Positions 46,296 to 59,408 of a stretch of 64,000 nt of DNA are shown here, one piece after another (positions within the stretch are counted from its first letter, which is position 1; every line of letters starts with the position of its first letter). This DNA is from Cryptomeria japonica (taxonomy: Eukaryota > Streptophyta > Pinopsida > Cupressales > Cupressaceae), in contig NC_081413.1 in assembly GCF_030272615.1 (NCBI RefSeq), forward strand, positions 141,393,872 to 141,457,871, written 5' to 3'. The position numbers and the translations under genes were made by a program. A model generated the notes under the pieces. That model was given only the letters and a program-made list of their open reading frames with translations. It was not told the origin of the DNA and searched no databases.

Positions 46296-47299
46296 CGTTC
46301 TGAATAGGTACACCATACATTATGCTGTGTTGGAATCTCTTTGCTCTGTACGGTTTCTCATGAAATTAAGTTTTCCTAGACATATTATACAATATTAATA
46401 TTTTATGTATACAACATATGATAATGATCATTTTGAATGCACTTAAATGTAAGGTTGGTATGAGGTGGTTTGAAACATAAGGGTGCAAGCTATGAAATGT
46501 AAGCATTGTGTTATTTAACTGATATCTTTTATAATTTATAGATTTAAGAAGTCTTCTCTTGATTAAAATTGTAAATAATATAGTAATAATATTTGGAAAA
46601 AGAATATATTAATTGTTAGTATATGTTACGGAGACTTGTTAGATCCAAAAAGATTGTTGAAGATGAGTATGCAAGCCTTAAATTAATATTGTGCATTTTG
46701 ATTTTTCATCTTATTTTATAAAAGCATTATTTTTGTCTCTTTATTTTATTTTCTCTTAGATAATTCATTTCATTTTTTATTGTCCATATCATGTGAACCA
46801 AATATTGCTAATATAAAATTACAATCATAAAAAATAGTAATCTATAACAATTTATTTGTGATAGAAACCATAATGTCATTGAATCAAGAATTTGATCTAT
46901 ATATAGTGAATTACCTAGCAAAAGAATAATTACATAAATGGATCATATATAGTAATGGTTTGTTTCTATTTTAACTTCAAGTCTTTAACCTAGATAATTC
47001 ATTCCAAATGTACTTGCCAACTATTTTGGAAAAGTTTAGGATGTTGCATTATAGATTCCTTTAGTTCACTTTAATAGTCAATGCCTTGTTCACTATCTGT
47101 TAGTGACTGAAGTTGATTTCTAATATCACTAGAGTAGTCAATTCATTTTACTCTAGAGTTTTAGATGGCTTGAATTTTATAATATGAAAAGTAATAAAAT
47201 ATCTTTTATAAAATTTTGACTTGACAATGTTCAATCTAATAAACAAAATCAAGAATCATCACATAGTTGGGTTCACTTTAAAGATTCATGCACACTCAA
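46296..47299. other. AT-rich 3' flank of the RNL gene
   Basis: No gene recognised. The end of the RNL transcript probably lies in the first few hundred bases; AATATTAATA-type sequence near 46392 could serve for polyadenylation, but no site can be fixed. Confidence 0.5.
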
Positions 47300-47860
47300 A
47301 AAAAAATCACATATGTAATTGTATTGAAGAAGATTCATCTTTGATTTTGTTAGTTTAGTGAGATCTATAACACTTCTATTTAAGAAAGATACAGATTTTA
47401 AATGGAATCTTAAAGGTAGAGAAGTTTTTGAAAAAATCAAACAAGTCATATAAACTACTTTGGCCTTGACAAAACTAGACTTTTCAAAAGAAATCATCAT
47501 ATATGCTGTTGGTGGTGACAATAATTTTTCAACTATCATGACATGAAGGGATGTTTTTTTGAAATTAGGAACACCTCATTTCTCTCAATTCAAGAACCCT
47601 CAAAGAATATGAGGTTAAGTATAACTTTGTTGAGCAACAAACTTATTCTCTAGCCAAAGGTAGAATAAAAAGTTTAGATATCTCATTTAAAGAAATAAAG
47701 CTACAGTATTGTGTATGTCCTCTTCTATTAGAGAGTATATCATAGAAGGGTAAGTGCACCAAGATGGTGAACAAAAAGGGGGGTATAAGTGGCCACTTTT
47801 TTTTTTTTTTTTTTTGAAACAGGTAAACCTGAACTTCAAAGAGATATTTGAAGGTCATGC
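47300..47860 (+). pseudogene. Degenerate gypsy RT/RNase H remnant
   Basis: Frame-hopping plus-strand translation shows RRFIFDFVSLVRSITLLFKK, then DTDFKWNLKGREVFEKIKQ, SKEIIIYAVGGDNN and LKEYEVKYNFVEQQTYSLAK. These match the RT connection and RNase H region of chromovirus-like gypsy pol (FIPDFA..., DFKWN..., LKxYExKYxxVEKQA...). Several stops and frame changes mean it is old. It may be the same element as the integrase remnant at 52985, now split by the insertion at 47986. Confidence 0.75.
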
Positions 47861-49888
47861 ACTCAAAACTAGGAGTTGAGGGGTGAAAGTATAGTGTTGT
47901 GTCACACTTTAGGCTAAGTGCGAGGGAAAAAAAATCCTACTCGGCTGAGTAGGACTCAACCGAGTCTACATAGCACCACATGGCATGTAATGCCCTGCCA
48001 AGAAACCCTAAAGGATTCAACTAAAACTCTCAAAAAGAGTGCAAATAACTTTTTATTCTTTTTTAACATTAATAAAATTAAAGATGCATTAAGTTAATCA
48101 TTGCAATAATATTTGCACAAGCGGAAGACTTAACTCAAACACCTAAAGAGTTTCCAACAAAGATTACTCGATTAATCCAATGAACATTAAGGTTTATTAA
48201 TCCAATTAACAATGAGAATGATTAAACCTACTGATGATAAAATGATTACCACATGGACATAGAAATTAAATTCCATAAGAGATTTAACTAGCATGATTGA
48301 ATATATACATCTAACATTAGCTACATTACATCACTAAGCTACATTCATCATAATCCATATTACTGCATTTAATTAATAACCTCATACATACAATTAAGAT
48401 TAATATCACCTAAATTACATTATATATTTTAACCATAATGCCATTTATACATCCAAAATTAAAAGGAACCAGATGAACACATACACCATACAACACCAAT
48501 TGATAGGGAAGTTCACCCCTAATGGGGTACATCTCCGGGTCTGCTTCAAGTGCAAGACCATTCTATAAATTAAAGATGAAAAATACATAAGGTTCACATC
48601 AATTGCATCCTGCCATCAAGGCGTACATAAACAAATGATACTTATGACCACATAGGGTTTGAGAGATACATGAATGATCCAAGAAGAAGAAAGAGGATCC
48701 ATCTAAAACATGATATGGAGTAAATACAAGAGAACAACTGGAGCACCAGCAACACCAATTCCTCGCAATCCATCATAAGCATCCCATGGTCTAATATGAA
48801 TATCAGGTATGCACAAAAAGCATAAATGATCAGACCCGCTAGCAATCTAAAGGTATACACACACATGGTCAAACTCACAACATCGGAGAGACTCACATGA
48901 AGTAACACTTGTAGAACATGACTCCACATCAAAATAAGGTGAAATCAAAAAGACTACACACTAGTGACCATAAGGGAAGAGTGTCATCACATAGCTTGGT
49001 ATGGTTACCCTGGAAGGCCTCCATAGGTCTAACCCCCATCTTGGGTTATCCTGGTAACCTCTCTCGAACCCCCGACCCCATCCAAGTCTCATGTGGACCC
49101 AAAAAATCATTTTGTGAGGACAAGGTTGTTGGTTTTCCATTCCAGGCCTTCTTGCTACATCTTGAGTCTGTACTAGCACTCAACCATGAGCAAGGCACAA
49201 TTATCTTACTTAATGTTTCATCTACCAATCCCCCTAATATATTATTAAGTTATCACTTATTTAGAAAAACTTGATGGGTTGTCTTGCTTACCACTTTGGG
49301 CGCAGCCCCCACTCGAAAGCCACTCTCCCATATGACACTTAACCAAAAAATCAGATGAACTCCCAAAACCAAGGTATACACATGAAATAGTACATGAAGT
49401 TCAAAATAATAGAAAACCACTTTACCAAACAAGCCCTCACACGAGGTTAAACAACTGACAAATCCTTGACAAGAAACAATAACGGCCATGAAGACAACCA
49501 CATGACAAAATCTGATACGTTCGACAAGGGATTTGCAGTTTCGAAGTAAAGGCGAATATAGTAAGTAAACTCACATCTTCGCTAATCTAAATTGATAACA
49601 ATTTTTTTCATCTCATTTAAAATACAAGTCGACCAAGGTTTTCTAAATCATCTATATTTCATTTACACCCTAAAATAAATATCAACACCTCACAATAAAT
49701 TTAAAACCAATATCTCATTTATATAATTATATATATGCTAATATAAAAACATAAATTAATTAAACTAATGTTGATATTTTCCAAAATAAAATAATCATTT
49801 CTTTTTCTTTTAAAATAAAATATCTAATAATATTTTTTTTCAAATCAAATATATTTTTCTCCATATATAAAAAAAATACAAAACTAGA

Positions 49889-49990
<102 letters not shown>

Positions 49991-50099
49991 TAATTAATAA
50001 TTAAAAAAAATTTAAAACATAAAATAAAATTATTAAAAACTTTTTAAAACATAAAATAAAATTAAAAACTTAACCTTTTTTTTTTATTTAATAAAAACA

Positions 50100-50310
50100 A
50101 GGGCCCACCCACGTGGACTTCCACGTGGGCCTTCCTTCCCCAAAGGGAGGAGGGTTGTAGTGGGGACCATGTCATGGTCTCCCCACAACCTTGACTATGT
50201 GGAGACCATGACATGGCCTCCATAGCCATGGCCATTCCCTGTGGCGCTTGGGGAAGCTTCAGCTCCCCAGCCATGGGTTGAGTGCCATGGCTCGTCCAAT
50301 CGCACCCCCT
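50100..50310. repeat. GC-rich block with nested hairpins
   Basis: Sharply GC-rich within AT-rich DNA. Contains GGCCCACCCACGTGG pairing with CCACGTGGGCC, and GGGGACCATGTCATGGTC with GGAGACCATGACATGG. Open frames here follow from composition. Confidence 0.7.
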
Positions 50311-50316
50311 AGTATG

Positions 50317-50349
<33 letters not shown>

Positions 50350-52275
50350 AACATCCCCCCATTTCCTATACATTCTTAGACAGAGAAATTTCTTAGAAAT
50401 TTTTTTGGGAAATTTTTCCAGAATACATTATGATTTTTAATTTTTTTTTAAAAAACAGTAAACTCAAAAACATAAAGGCTCAGAAAATTTTCTGGAAAAG
50501 AATATAGTTTTCAATTTTGAAAATTCACAGTCCCCCCAAAAAACTAAAACTGGGAAAATTTCACCAGCATAACCCCATACAAGGGTGAATTTTAACAATT
50601 TCCAAACATTTCCCACTCCAATTTTACCATACAAAAACTAATTTCTCAGTTTAATAACAAAATTAGAAAGTATCCACATGAAATTTTTAACAAAACTCAC
50701 TATGAACAGCCACACCCAATTTTAATTTGAAACTAATTTTGAACAAATGAGAAATTGATTTGGAGATTGGAAATGAAATCAAGGAGGATCTAAATTCAAA
50801 ATTTAATTGCTACTCTTCCTTATTTCACAAATTTAAATGATTTTTCAAAACATGCACACAAATTTCGTTCAAATCAAATAATTATTTTCAAAAAACAAAA
50901 AAAATTGAACAAGAAACCAATCTCTAAAAACAATCCTAGAAGTAATTTGAAGAAGAGCCCAACCTGCAACTGTTGAAGAATTTCTTCAAACAAAGATGCC
51001 CCCAAAATTTCCAATCCAAAACCAACCTCCTCAAATTTCACGAAAAAGTATTTGTTACAAATAAAATTTTGACCTAAGAATCTATTTTAGGTTGAAATTA
51101 TTTTTAACCAATTAAATCATTTCCAAAAAGTTAATATTCAAAAATGTTTTTCTCTTCCTCATTTAATTTTCTCAAATAAATTAAAACTTAAAAATTCTAT
51201 TTCAAAAGTCAACAAGGGTAAAAGATTTTTTAATTTTACTTTTCCAATTCTATTTAACCTTTTTACAAAATGCATATACATAGCTATTTTTCATAATTTC
51301 TATTAAAAATGCATATACTTATTTAATTCACCATTTTGAAAATAACCATTAATCAAACTTACTAGAAATATGAATTAAACAATTTGATTTATTAACTGAT
51401 CACACAAAAGGATTCCTATCTAATTTAATCACTTTTATTTACGAATGTGCAATAAGCATATTTAACTAATTAATCACTTTAAGATTTAATAGTCAATTTC
51501 ACAAATGCATAACACGCAACTCAAAAAAACCAGATAAACTCATGACCTGCATACCAGGCATAGGCAACTGACAGACGACTGACAATGCTCACTATTGAGC
51601 TTGGCTAGGGTTAAAATGTAGGGTCTTACGACTATCTCATCCACTTCCATCAGACCAATAAGGTACGCTCAAACTTGTGAAGCCAGGTGGAGACAATACC
51701 ACGTACCTACACGGTACTTGTACCTGCAATTTCCTGCATCAACGAACAACACATGCATATATATACAAACATAGTAGACACACCGGTGAAGGAGAATCAT
51801 GACATTCCCCGTCTCACTAGAATGAGTGAAGGAAAATCATTTCCTCACACCCCATACACTCACAAACATGAAACATGTATATAACGCATCGCACACATAG
51901 AGTAAATGTGTCAATCCATGTTAGTAATCCAATAAAATAAAATGTAACCATCATTAAGGGAAATAATGCGTAAACAACATACACTGAAACTTAAATCAAA
52001 GCATAACACATCATAACATATTTTCTGAATAAAATATTACAATAAATGTCTCCACTAATATCCACTGAAAAAGTCAAGTGAAGTCAAAGCATGAATCTAC
52101 AAAGTCTGATCAAGGGAGGGGTACTACATAATCAACATTAACTGATACACACATCAAGCAAAATACTTGAATATAACATCACAACATGGTATATCAACCA
52201 TCCAAGTAAGCCACTAAAAAGTCAACCAAGGTCAAATTGGGTTTAAAAGAGTCTGATCAGGGAAGGGGTACTACA

Positions 52276-52477
52276 TGGCGCCTACGTGGAGGACTGATGG
52301 TGGGGTATACTCGATCGAGTAGGACTTAGCCCTACATGTACACACCGACTACACTTAGCCCCCCATTTCCACAGTCTAAAATAGCTAGAGCGGGAGGGGG
52401 GCTAAGCAGTCTTTCGATTGAGCTAGGTAGGGCCGAAAGGCTTTTTTACTTTTTAAAATTTTTTTTTTAATTGTTTT

Positions 52478-52559
<82 letters not shown>

Positions 52560-52984
52560 TTAATTTTTTAAAATTAAGGTTGGAGGGATTTTAAAAGCAT
52601 CTTTCAACAATAGTAAATACAATTAATGATTTTAAATGGCTCAATCAATGTATCCTCAAACAAAAAATACAACCAAAAAAGCACATTTGATCTATAACTC
52701 CCTGAGAACTCATAGATCCTCATGTACAATGCTTCGTTTTGGAGTCAACCAAATCATGTAAGCCTCATCCTTTATGACAACATTCTCCATTTTCTTTTCT
52801 ACTAGCCAAAACTGAGAATATATCTTTTGTGGGTCCAAAGTTAAATATAAACACCACTATAGTGAGATCCATCTCCCTTCTGAATGCAATTACTATTAAT
52901 ATAAGAGAATATAATTTACAAAAAATATCTCTAATTACATTCAGGCATCCATGTATACCTTCCAAGAGTTTTGGAGATACATAA
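52276..52984. other. Unassigned AT-rich DNA
   Basis: Contains the palindrome TACTCGATCGAGTA near 52307, similar to CTACTCGGCTGAGTAGG near 47938 on the other side of the LTR-like insertion. No coding signal. Confidence 0.4.
52482..52555. repeat. (AT)n microsatellite, 74 bp
   Basis: Uninterrupted AT dinucleotides flanked on both sides by TTGTTTTAAT-type sequence. Confidence 0.97.
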
Positions 52985-53560
52985 CATATGTACATAAAGA
53001 TTTGTATAGTCAATGGTGCCTTAATCCTAACAAAATTATTTCAGGAACCTTAAGTACTTCATTGGTTTGAAATGGTGGTTTGTTTAGGAGACCTTTTAGT
53101 TTCATAGAGTACCAAAGAATATCATATTTAATAAAGGTAAGTTTGATAAGATCATATTTGAGACACTTGGATAATATCAAGGTTTTGGAAAACCTTACAT
53201 AGAATTGGAGAGTAAATTGGACTATAGATCAACCCATCACCTTAAGATTGATCAACAAAAAGAGAGTGAACCAAATTCTTGAGGACTTGTTATGGATGTA
53301 TAATCTAGGATTCAATGATAAAGATGGGAACTTACTTACAATTAATTGAGTTTGCATATGAGAACACTAACCATAAACACACTTCTCATTTCTTCATTGG
53401 AGGTTCATAAGCAAGTATTGTATGCTTAACAAATAGGAGGACATGGGAGTTGTGGATCCAAATAAACTAGAAAAGATGAAAGACCAAACTTAGATTGATT
53501 AGCAATTGGGAAATGTAGTGGATTTTTGGAAAATTTATAAATGACAAAAAAATGTGTCAA
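52985..53560 (+). pseudogene. Degenerate gypsy integrase remnant
   Basis: Plus-strand reading gives GFGKPYIELESKLDYRSTHH, then LKIDQQKERVNQILEDLLWM and, after a frame change, LIEFAYENTNHKHTS. This matches the end of the gypsy integrase core (...HPQTDGQTERVNQILED..., ...LVEFAYNN...). The Glu of KERVNQ is the third catalytic residue of the DDE triad. Multiple stops. Together with 47300-47860 it may represent one ancient gypsy element. Confidence 0.75.
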
Positions 53561-54286
53561 AATAGTCATGTATCGAAGAGAGTGTTTCTAATAAATTAGC
53601 CACTAACAAGCTTGATTAATTTTTGTCTTCCAAACTTGCATCTCACTTTGTGGAACCTTTTGAGATCCTAGAACCCTTTGGTGCAATAACTACGATATAG
53701 TTAGCTATGAAAGCATCATATCTAGAAGTTACTTTGCTTGTCACCTATAGGTTAACATCGCCACTAACCCTAATTTGTATTTATAATTTATATAATTTCA
53801 TGTATCGCTCTTCAAGAAACATGATGTTCATGAGTTATATGTTCTTGAGTAACATGCTTTTCAATTTTAAGATCCAAAAATTATTTTATGCATTTGTGTT
53901 TGAGTAAAGGACAAATCATAGGGATTCAATGTGTTAAGTTTGTGTGCTTGCAACTTAACTTCAAGAACCATGGGACCTAATTTATAGTTTTATGGATCAT
54001 TTTAGTAGGTTGTGGAAATATTATTAACAATATTACATGTTGTGTTTGTTGTAACACTTACTTTAATGGTGATGACCATAAGTAGTATGAGATGCTTGCT
54101 TTTCTTCACAACTAGTACTGAACTAAGAGCTAAGTTTTATGAGTTCAAGTGCATTACTAGATAGGTCTTAAAATTCTCAATGAACAAGTTTATGTATATT
54201 ATCTAGAATAAATAATTAAGATTTTATATTAATCTAGAGTTTAACATTATGAGGTCAAGTGCATTACTTTTCTTATGAGGATGTCT
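53561..54286. other. AT-rich spacer
   Basis: Short random-looking frames only; possibly the 3' end of the old gypsy element. Nothing further supported. Confidence 0.45.
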
Positions 54287-55190
54287 TAAGGGGATGTTTG
54301 AAGAGGATGTCTTAAGGGGACGTCTTAAGGGGATGTCAATGAAAAATCAAAATGTATTTTCTAAATCAAGTAATATAAATAATCACTAATAAATATGAAT
54401 AATGCAATTATGGCTAGTGTCTTGTTCTTAATCAAGAAAAAGTCTCGAGTTTAAAACTACAAAAAATATCTACATAATTTCTTAATTAAGCAATATAAAT
54501 AATTACTAATAATCTAAATCAAGTAACATAAATAATCACTAATAATCTAATGTAACAAAGAAAGGGATTTACATGTGTGTGAACTCATGAAAAATCAAAT
54601 AACAATGTATATATAATTTAGCATACTTAGTTCATAAGGGGATCTAAAATTAAGACCTATTAGGATGTCTTAAGGGGATGTCCAAAGAGAATGTCTTAAG
54701 GGGATGGCCAAAGATGATGTCTTAAGGGGATGTATAACATAAAAGAATACATTTAAAAGCTTTTCAACCAAGCATGCATATGTAAAAATTTATATAATTT
54801 AGCATACTTAACATAAGGGGATCTAAAGTTAGGACCTATTAGTTCATGTCTTAAGGGGATGTCCAAAGAGGATGTCTTAAGGGGATGTCCAAAGATGATG
54901 TCTTAAGGGGATGTATAACATAAAATAATACATTTAAAATCTTTTCAACCAAGCATGCATAACAATTTATATAATTTAGCATACTTAACATAAGGGGATC
55001 TAAAGTTAGGACCTATTAGGATGTCTTAAGGGAACGTCCAAAGGGGATGTCCAAAGATGATGTCTTAATGGGATTTCCAAAGCGCATGTCTGAAGGGGAT
55101 GTATAACATGTAAAAGAATGTACATGTAATTGAAGAATACATAAAATCATAAATATAAAAGCATTTCAACCTTGAGCATGCATAGCAATA
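54287..55190. repeat. Tandem ~177-bp repeat with nested 28-30-bp subrepeats
   Basis: Three units (about 54622-54802, 54803-54977 and 54978-55190) each begin GCATACTTA..ATAAGGGGATCTAAA, carry two to four GATGTCTTAAGGGGATGTCC subrepeats and end with TTTTCAACCAAGCATGCAT. Looser copies of the subrepeat start at 54287. Confidence 0.88.
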
Positions 55191-55377
55191 TATGAAAACC
55201 ATTGTTCACCATGTCAAAAAAACAAACTAGATATGATCCAATATTAAAAAATAATCTCTAAGTTTTAATATGGTCCAAATATATATATATATATATCGAG
55301 TCCTAGTTCAAATTAAACATGAGTTCAAACTCTAGTTCAAATATAAAAGTATGAGCTACAAAAATAAGTTAGATAGC

Positions 55378-56431
55378 CTAAGTTAGCTCCTGATACATAT
55401 AGTCTGGATCCTCTCTATCTTTTATTATCTCCAAAAAAAATTCATGTTCTTCAAAAGGTAACCTCCACTTTTGGTTGCCACGTCCTTTTTTTGGCAATGT
55501 CTCAAATTGTATCTTTGTCACTATAACCAAGTGACTGTAATGTAGAATTGTTTTTCCAAGCATGTATTCAATAAATTGAACACCATTTTTGTCTATCTTC
55601 ATTTGCTGATAATAGGTTCCTTCTATAACAACTGAACCAGCCAGATATGACTGTCCATCACCGTCTATAGTTACTTCTAGCAATTTGAATTTTGCTTTTG
55701 TTCATCTTAGTAGATAATAATCTACACCTTCCACATTGTCAGTATCCGCAACCACAACAAAAATATCACCTATGTATGTACATCTAGATGATACCATATA
55801 AATTTAAAACAAAAGTAAGATGTAGATAAAATTTAAACATGTAACTTTATGATCTAAATTAAAACTAAATAAAAGAACATGTATACACACACACACACAC
55901 TTGTAACAACTAAATCAGAAACACATTCATAATCAGCTGAATATATAAGATCACGACTGTCTATGTCATTTTAATCATCTTCATAAGGAGGCATTCTGAT
56001 TAACTCTTTCATATCCCATTGTGAGACATATCGATTTGCAATACTATCGCATTGACTCATTGGATTGTCCTCAACACAGTCAGCACAAAAGCATGATTTT
56101 TCTCTTACTTGAATCAATGGAGGCTTGTGGTGTCTTGTAGTCATCACTTGATGTAAACTTCTAATACCAATAATTGTTTGACAATTGTAAGGATTAGATC
56201 AATCAATACCTGTTACAAATATGAAATGAAATTTGCACATGGTTTTAGATCAACAACTTTAGGATAAAAGTGAAATGTAGAGCTAATGATTTTTTTAAGA
56301 ATTCTTGAGAACAAAAATATTTTACCTTTCACTTCCCAAAAATAATGTTTGTTGTATGGCATGTCCTGACTAGCAAAATGACACTGACACCATTCAAGAA
56401 TTTTGTTTGAATTCTCTATGCTATTACCTAC
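55378..56431 (-). pseudogene. Broken multi-exon gene of unrecognised family, 5' end cut by LTR
   Basis: Minus-strand coding blocks with plausible splice sites. Block 1 spans 56431-56326 (ILEWCQCHFASQDMPYNKHY, then FWEVKG; donor GT at 56325). Block 2 spans 56209 to about 55925 (SLHQVMTTRHHKPPLIQVRE, then a Cys-rich CFCADCVEDNPMSQC). Block 3 spans 55769-55378 (GDIFVVVADTDN, YYLLR, GTYYQQMKIDKNGVQFIEY, LPKKGRGNQKWRLPFEEHE). In-frame stops lie in block 2 (TGA 56201, then TAA near 55973) and block 3 (TGA near 55702). I do not recognise the family; spaced Cys residues suggest a metal-binding segment. The retroelement LTR begins exactly where coding is lost, at 56432. It could be a host gene fragment or a transposon accessory gene. 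Confidence 0.55.
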
Positions 56432-57631
56432 TGTAAAGCGGAAAATCGCGATCGAACCCTAGTTGTTCTCCCCTCGTCCAACTCCGAGGAGAGAGAAGGG
56501 AGGTTTGCTAGGATTCGATGGTTTTCACTTAGGGGAGAGACTTTACATTCAAAAGAGGGGTTGAAACCCACAAGATCCAATCCCACGCAATGCAAGATTG
56601 GATGCTAAATGTGTTTCAAGGGTTAAGATAGCAAGGCTACCCTCTTCTGTAAAGAATGTTGATAGAAGAATTAAGCTAAGCATGCATAGAAAGTGATAAA
56701 GATTCGATTATAAACTGAGATAGGAATACAGTATGAAGCTGCGGACCTAGAATTAGTAGTAAAATGTTGATACGGCGCTGTCCTGCAAATTTGAGCAAAA
56801 GTTGTTGGGACGATGGCGCCCGGCGCCACGGTCCTCCGAAAAATCCGCGAAATGAAGGGGGATCTGTTCGTCTCTGCACAAGGATTCCAGATCTTCAATT
56901 TCAGCCGCGTACCTGCAACCTACACACAGAAAAGCGAAGACGATTGGGGGGTTAGGGATTAGGGGTTTGCCTTTAGGTCAAACCCCGGTTTTGGAATTAA
57001 CCAAGAAATGAGCAAGAGCTGTAAATGTAAATGACTGTAATGTAAAACAAGTACTAATACCTTGTTCTAAGGATGTTTGTATCCTTATGTGCGAAGGTTT
57101 AGATGTTGTATGTTGTATGTAGCATGTATGTGATCTCCTCTTCAATGGTTGAATCCTTGACTTGAATGAAACACTTAGCCTTGAATGGAGACTTGAAATG
57201 ATCAATTGCTTGAATGCTTGAATGCTTGAATGCTTGAGTATAGTTTCCACGCTTTTTCCATCATATATCCTCTTCATCCCAAATGAGAGAGAAAAATGTA
57301 GTTTATATACTTGTCATTTAGGGCTGATAGACTGATTTTCCCGACCTTAGGCCGACCAGGAAAGTTAATTTCCAAATTGCAAACAAAAAGACCCGAGACC
57401 CCTTAGGAGACCGGGCCCAAAATAGGACCCAGGGACCAGGGCGCTGGGCGCTCTGGTCGCACCTCCCGGGACAGCAGGGTGCAAGGAGGTTCAGGCCAGG
57501 GTGCTTGAAAAATGCAGTTTTCAGTGTCGTGAGCAAGTTTCGGGGTCTCCATTTAGGTTGCGTGTTGCGTTGCCATCGTGAAGACCGAAATGCAGTCGAA
57601 ATTGCAAGTGTCGCAATTTTAGGACGCTACA
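56432..57631 (-). repeat. 3' LTR of the gag-protease gypsy element
   Basis: 1200 bp. Contains an 8-bp tandem repeat (GCTTGAAT x4, about 57206-57238), the palindromic GGCGCCCGGCGCCA block (56815) and GGGCGCTGGGCGCTC near 57440. Open frames within it recur in the other LTR and are not genes. Confidence 0.93.
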
Positions 57632-58374
57632 TTTAGCCCCACTTTAGCGGGAGTATGTATTCTCATACTTCCAGTAAAGTACAAGGAAACAACATTGAAA
57701 GACTTTCACCACGTCAAGGAGGCAAGATACACCAAGCCCCTAGTGGACTAAGGATCTTATGACTTCAATTGACAAAGTAAAAGGGAAGATCACGAGGAAG
57801 AACCATGACTGTCAGTAGTAAGGTTCCCTCACTATGAGTCATGCAAGAAAGATATCAAAAATTTTCAAGGCAAGGCTAAATTTACCAAGAAATTTTCAAG
57901 TATCTTGAAAAGATATGAACGGGATGTATGCCCCCCTACGTTAAAGCGATCGCACACGCCTCACTGGGGGTGATTGTTTTAACGTAGTGATACACATAAG
58001 AAATGAGAAAGGAAAGGAGCACGTTATCGCAAGGATTTAGCCCCCCAGTGTGAGATAAACCCAAGGATAATAGACACAAAACACAAAGCACGAGGTGACT
58101 TCGCTTTCCTCGGGGTCAGTATGCTGTATGATAATTCATGTATATATATCATATGTATGTATGCATAATTGTTCTTCATTCCCCAATCAAGGAAGGTCAC
58201 CTAGAAGAAGGGAACACATGTGTCTTTTGAGTCAACATGAGAGAGATCGAGAGATCTCAATACTTTGCATCGTCCTCAAGTAAACAACACTAAGGACAAC
58301 AAATAGAAGAATGAGAATAACATATGGAAGAAGTAACGAAAGAGAGGAGGAGAGAATCTGCTATGCTAATGTAA
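57632..58374 (-). other. 3' non-coding part of the gag-only gypsy element
   Basis: Polypurine tract at 57632-57644, then non-coding sequence. A hairpin is visible near 57936-57990: CTACGTTAAA and TTTTAACGTAG flank GCGATCGCACACGCC. No coding sequence recognised. Confidence 0.55.
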
Positions 58375-59408
58375 CTAGTCTAGCACGTCATCTACCCCCC
58401 GATCTTGCTGATCAATGTTTCGGGAAGGCAGGGAACACGCCAGAGGAGGAACATCCAACACAGCAGATGGAGCTATCACAAGATCCAAACAAGGGCTATG
58501 TTCATGTTCCGAGCCACATTGTTCTTGTCTAGGAGCTAGGATAAGTGCTTTAGAAAATTCATTAGATAAATGGTTATCAATATCAACAAGTTCATATTCA
58601 CTATCAGAAGCAAGAGGAGTAACATTTTCATCAGGAATAACATTTTCATCTGTATCATCATCAAGATTTATAAAAATAGGATCTTTAACTCGCATAGGAT
58701 CAAGACCATCATGCATCTTATGTTTAGGAGATTTAGGCTCAATGTCCGGCTGAGGAGAAAATGGAATAATGCTTGTTGAAGGTGTTTTTGGAGATTGCAA
58801 AGTTTGAGCTCTAAGACGACGCTTTCGCCGGCATTCACGTGCAGAACGATTTCGTCTAGTCTTAGTAGGAAGTGGAGAAGATTGAGGAGGAGGAATGTTC
58901 TCATCCTTAGCACTTGGGTGTTTAGGTTGTGGTCTCTTAGGCTGGATAATAGGAGAAGAAGAAGGTCTCTTCTCTCTATAAAAAGAAGGAGGAGGAACTG
59001 CTCCATATAAAGGAGGAATTTTTGGTTTAGGGAGAAGCCCAAGTCCATCATGACGAGGAGGTATAGGTCTACTCTTAGGAGGTTTATTAGGCATAGACAT
59101 AGTCACATCCATAGGGATGGGTTGGGAATCTTCTTGAGGAAAGACATTAGTTTTATCTTTCAAAGGAAGAACTTCCTTCTCAAGAATGATAGGAATATCA
59201 AGTTTAGGTGTTCTAGGTTCACTTAGAGATAGGATCATATCTGTTTTCCACTTTTGATAAGATTTGAAAAGATGATCACTTCGCGGAGGAAGAGATTGGA
59301 ATTGTTTAGGCCAAAAGTAATCAATAGGAACGCTAGAGGTTCTTTCAGCTGGTTTAAAGAGACTATGATTGACAGTAACAACTTCACCATTATGGGGAAA
59401 TTTCAAAC
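58375..59408 (-). CDS. Post-protease accessory frame of the gag-only gypsy element
   Basis: About 343 codons in a different frame from gag, beginning CLKFPHNGEVVTVNHSLF, the usual continuation after the protease in Tat elements (compare CIKFPHNGVEITILSD at about 26671 in the other element). The remainder is Pro/Lys/Arg-rich with an acidic stretch (FINLDDDTDENVIPDENVTP) and no recognised domain; it resembles the low-complexity linker before RT. Whether it is translated by frameshifting, or is a remnant, is unknown. No RT follows. Confidence 0.6.

Noticed and set aside
54287-55110. Relationship between the TTAAGGGGATGTC subrepeat and the 90-bp satellite (both contain TAAGGGG)
   Set aside because: Only 7-9 bp are shared and the surrounding sequence differs; convergence is more likely.
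56671-57536. Several open frames in the gypsy LTR
   Set aside because: The same frames recur in the second LTR copy (63180-63781); they are LTR sequence, not genes.
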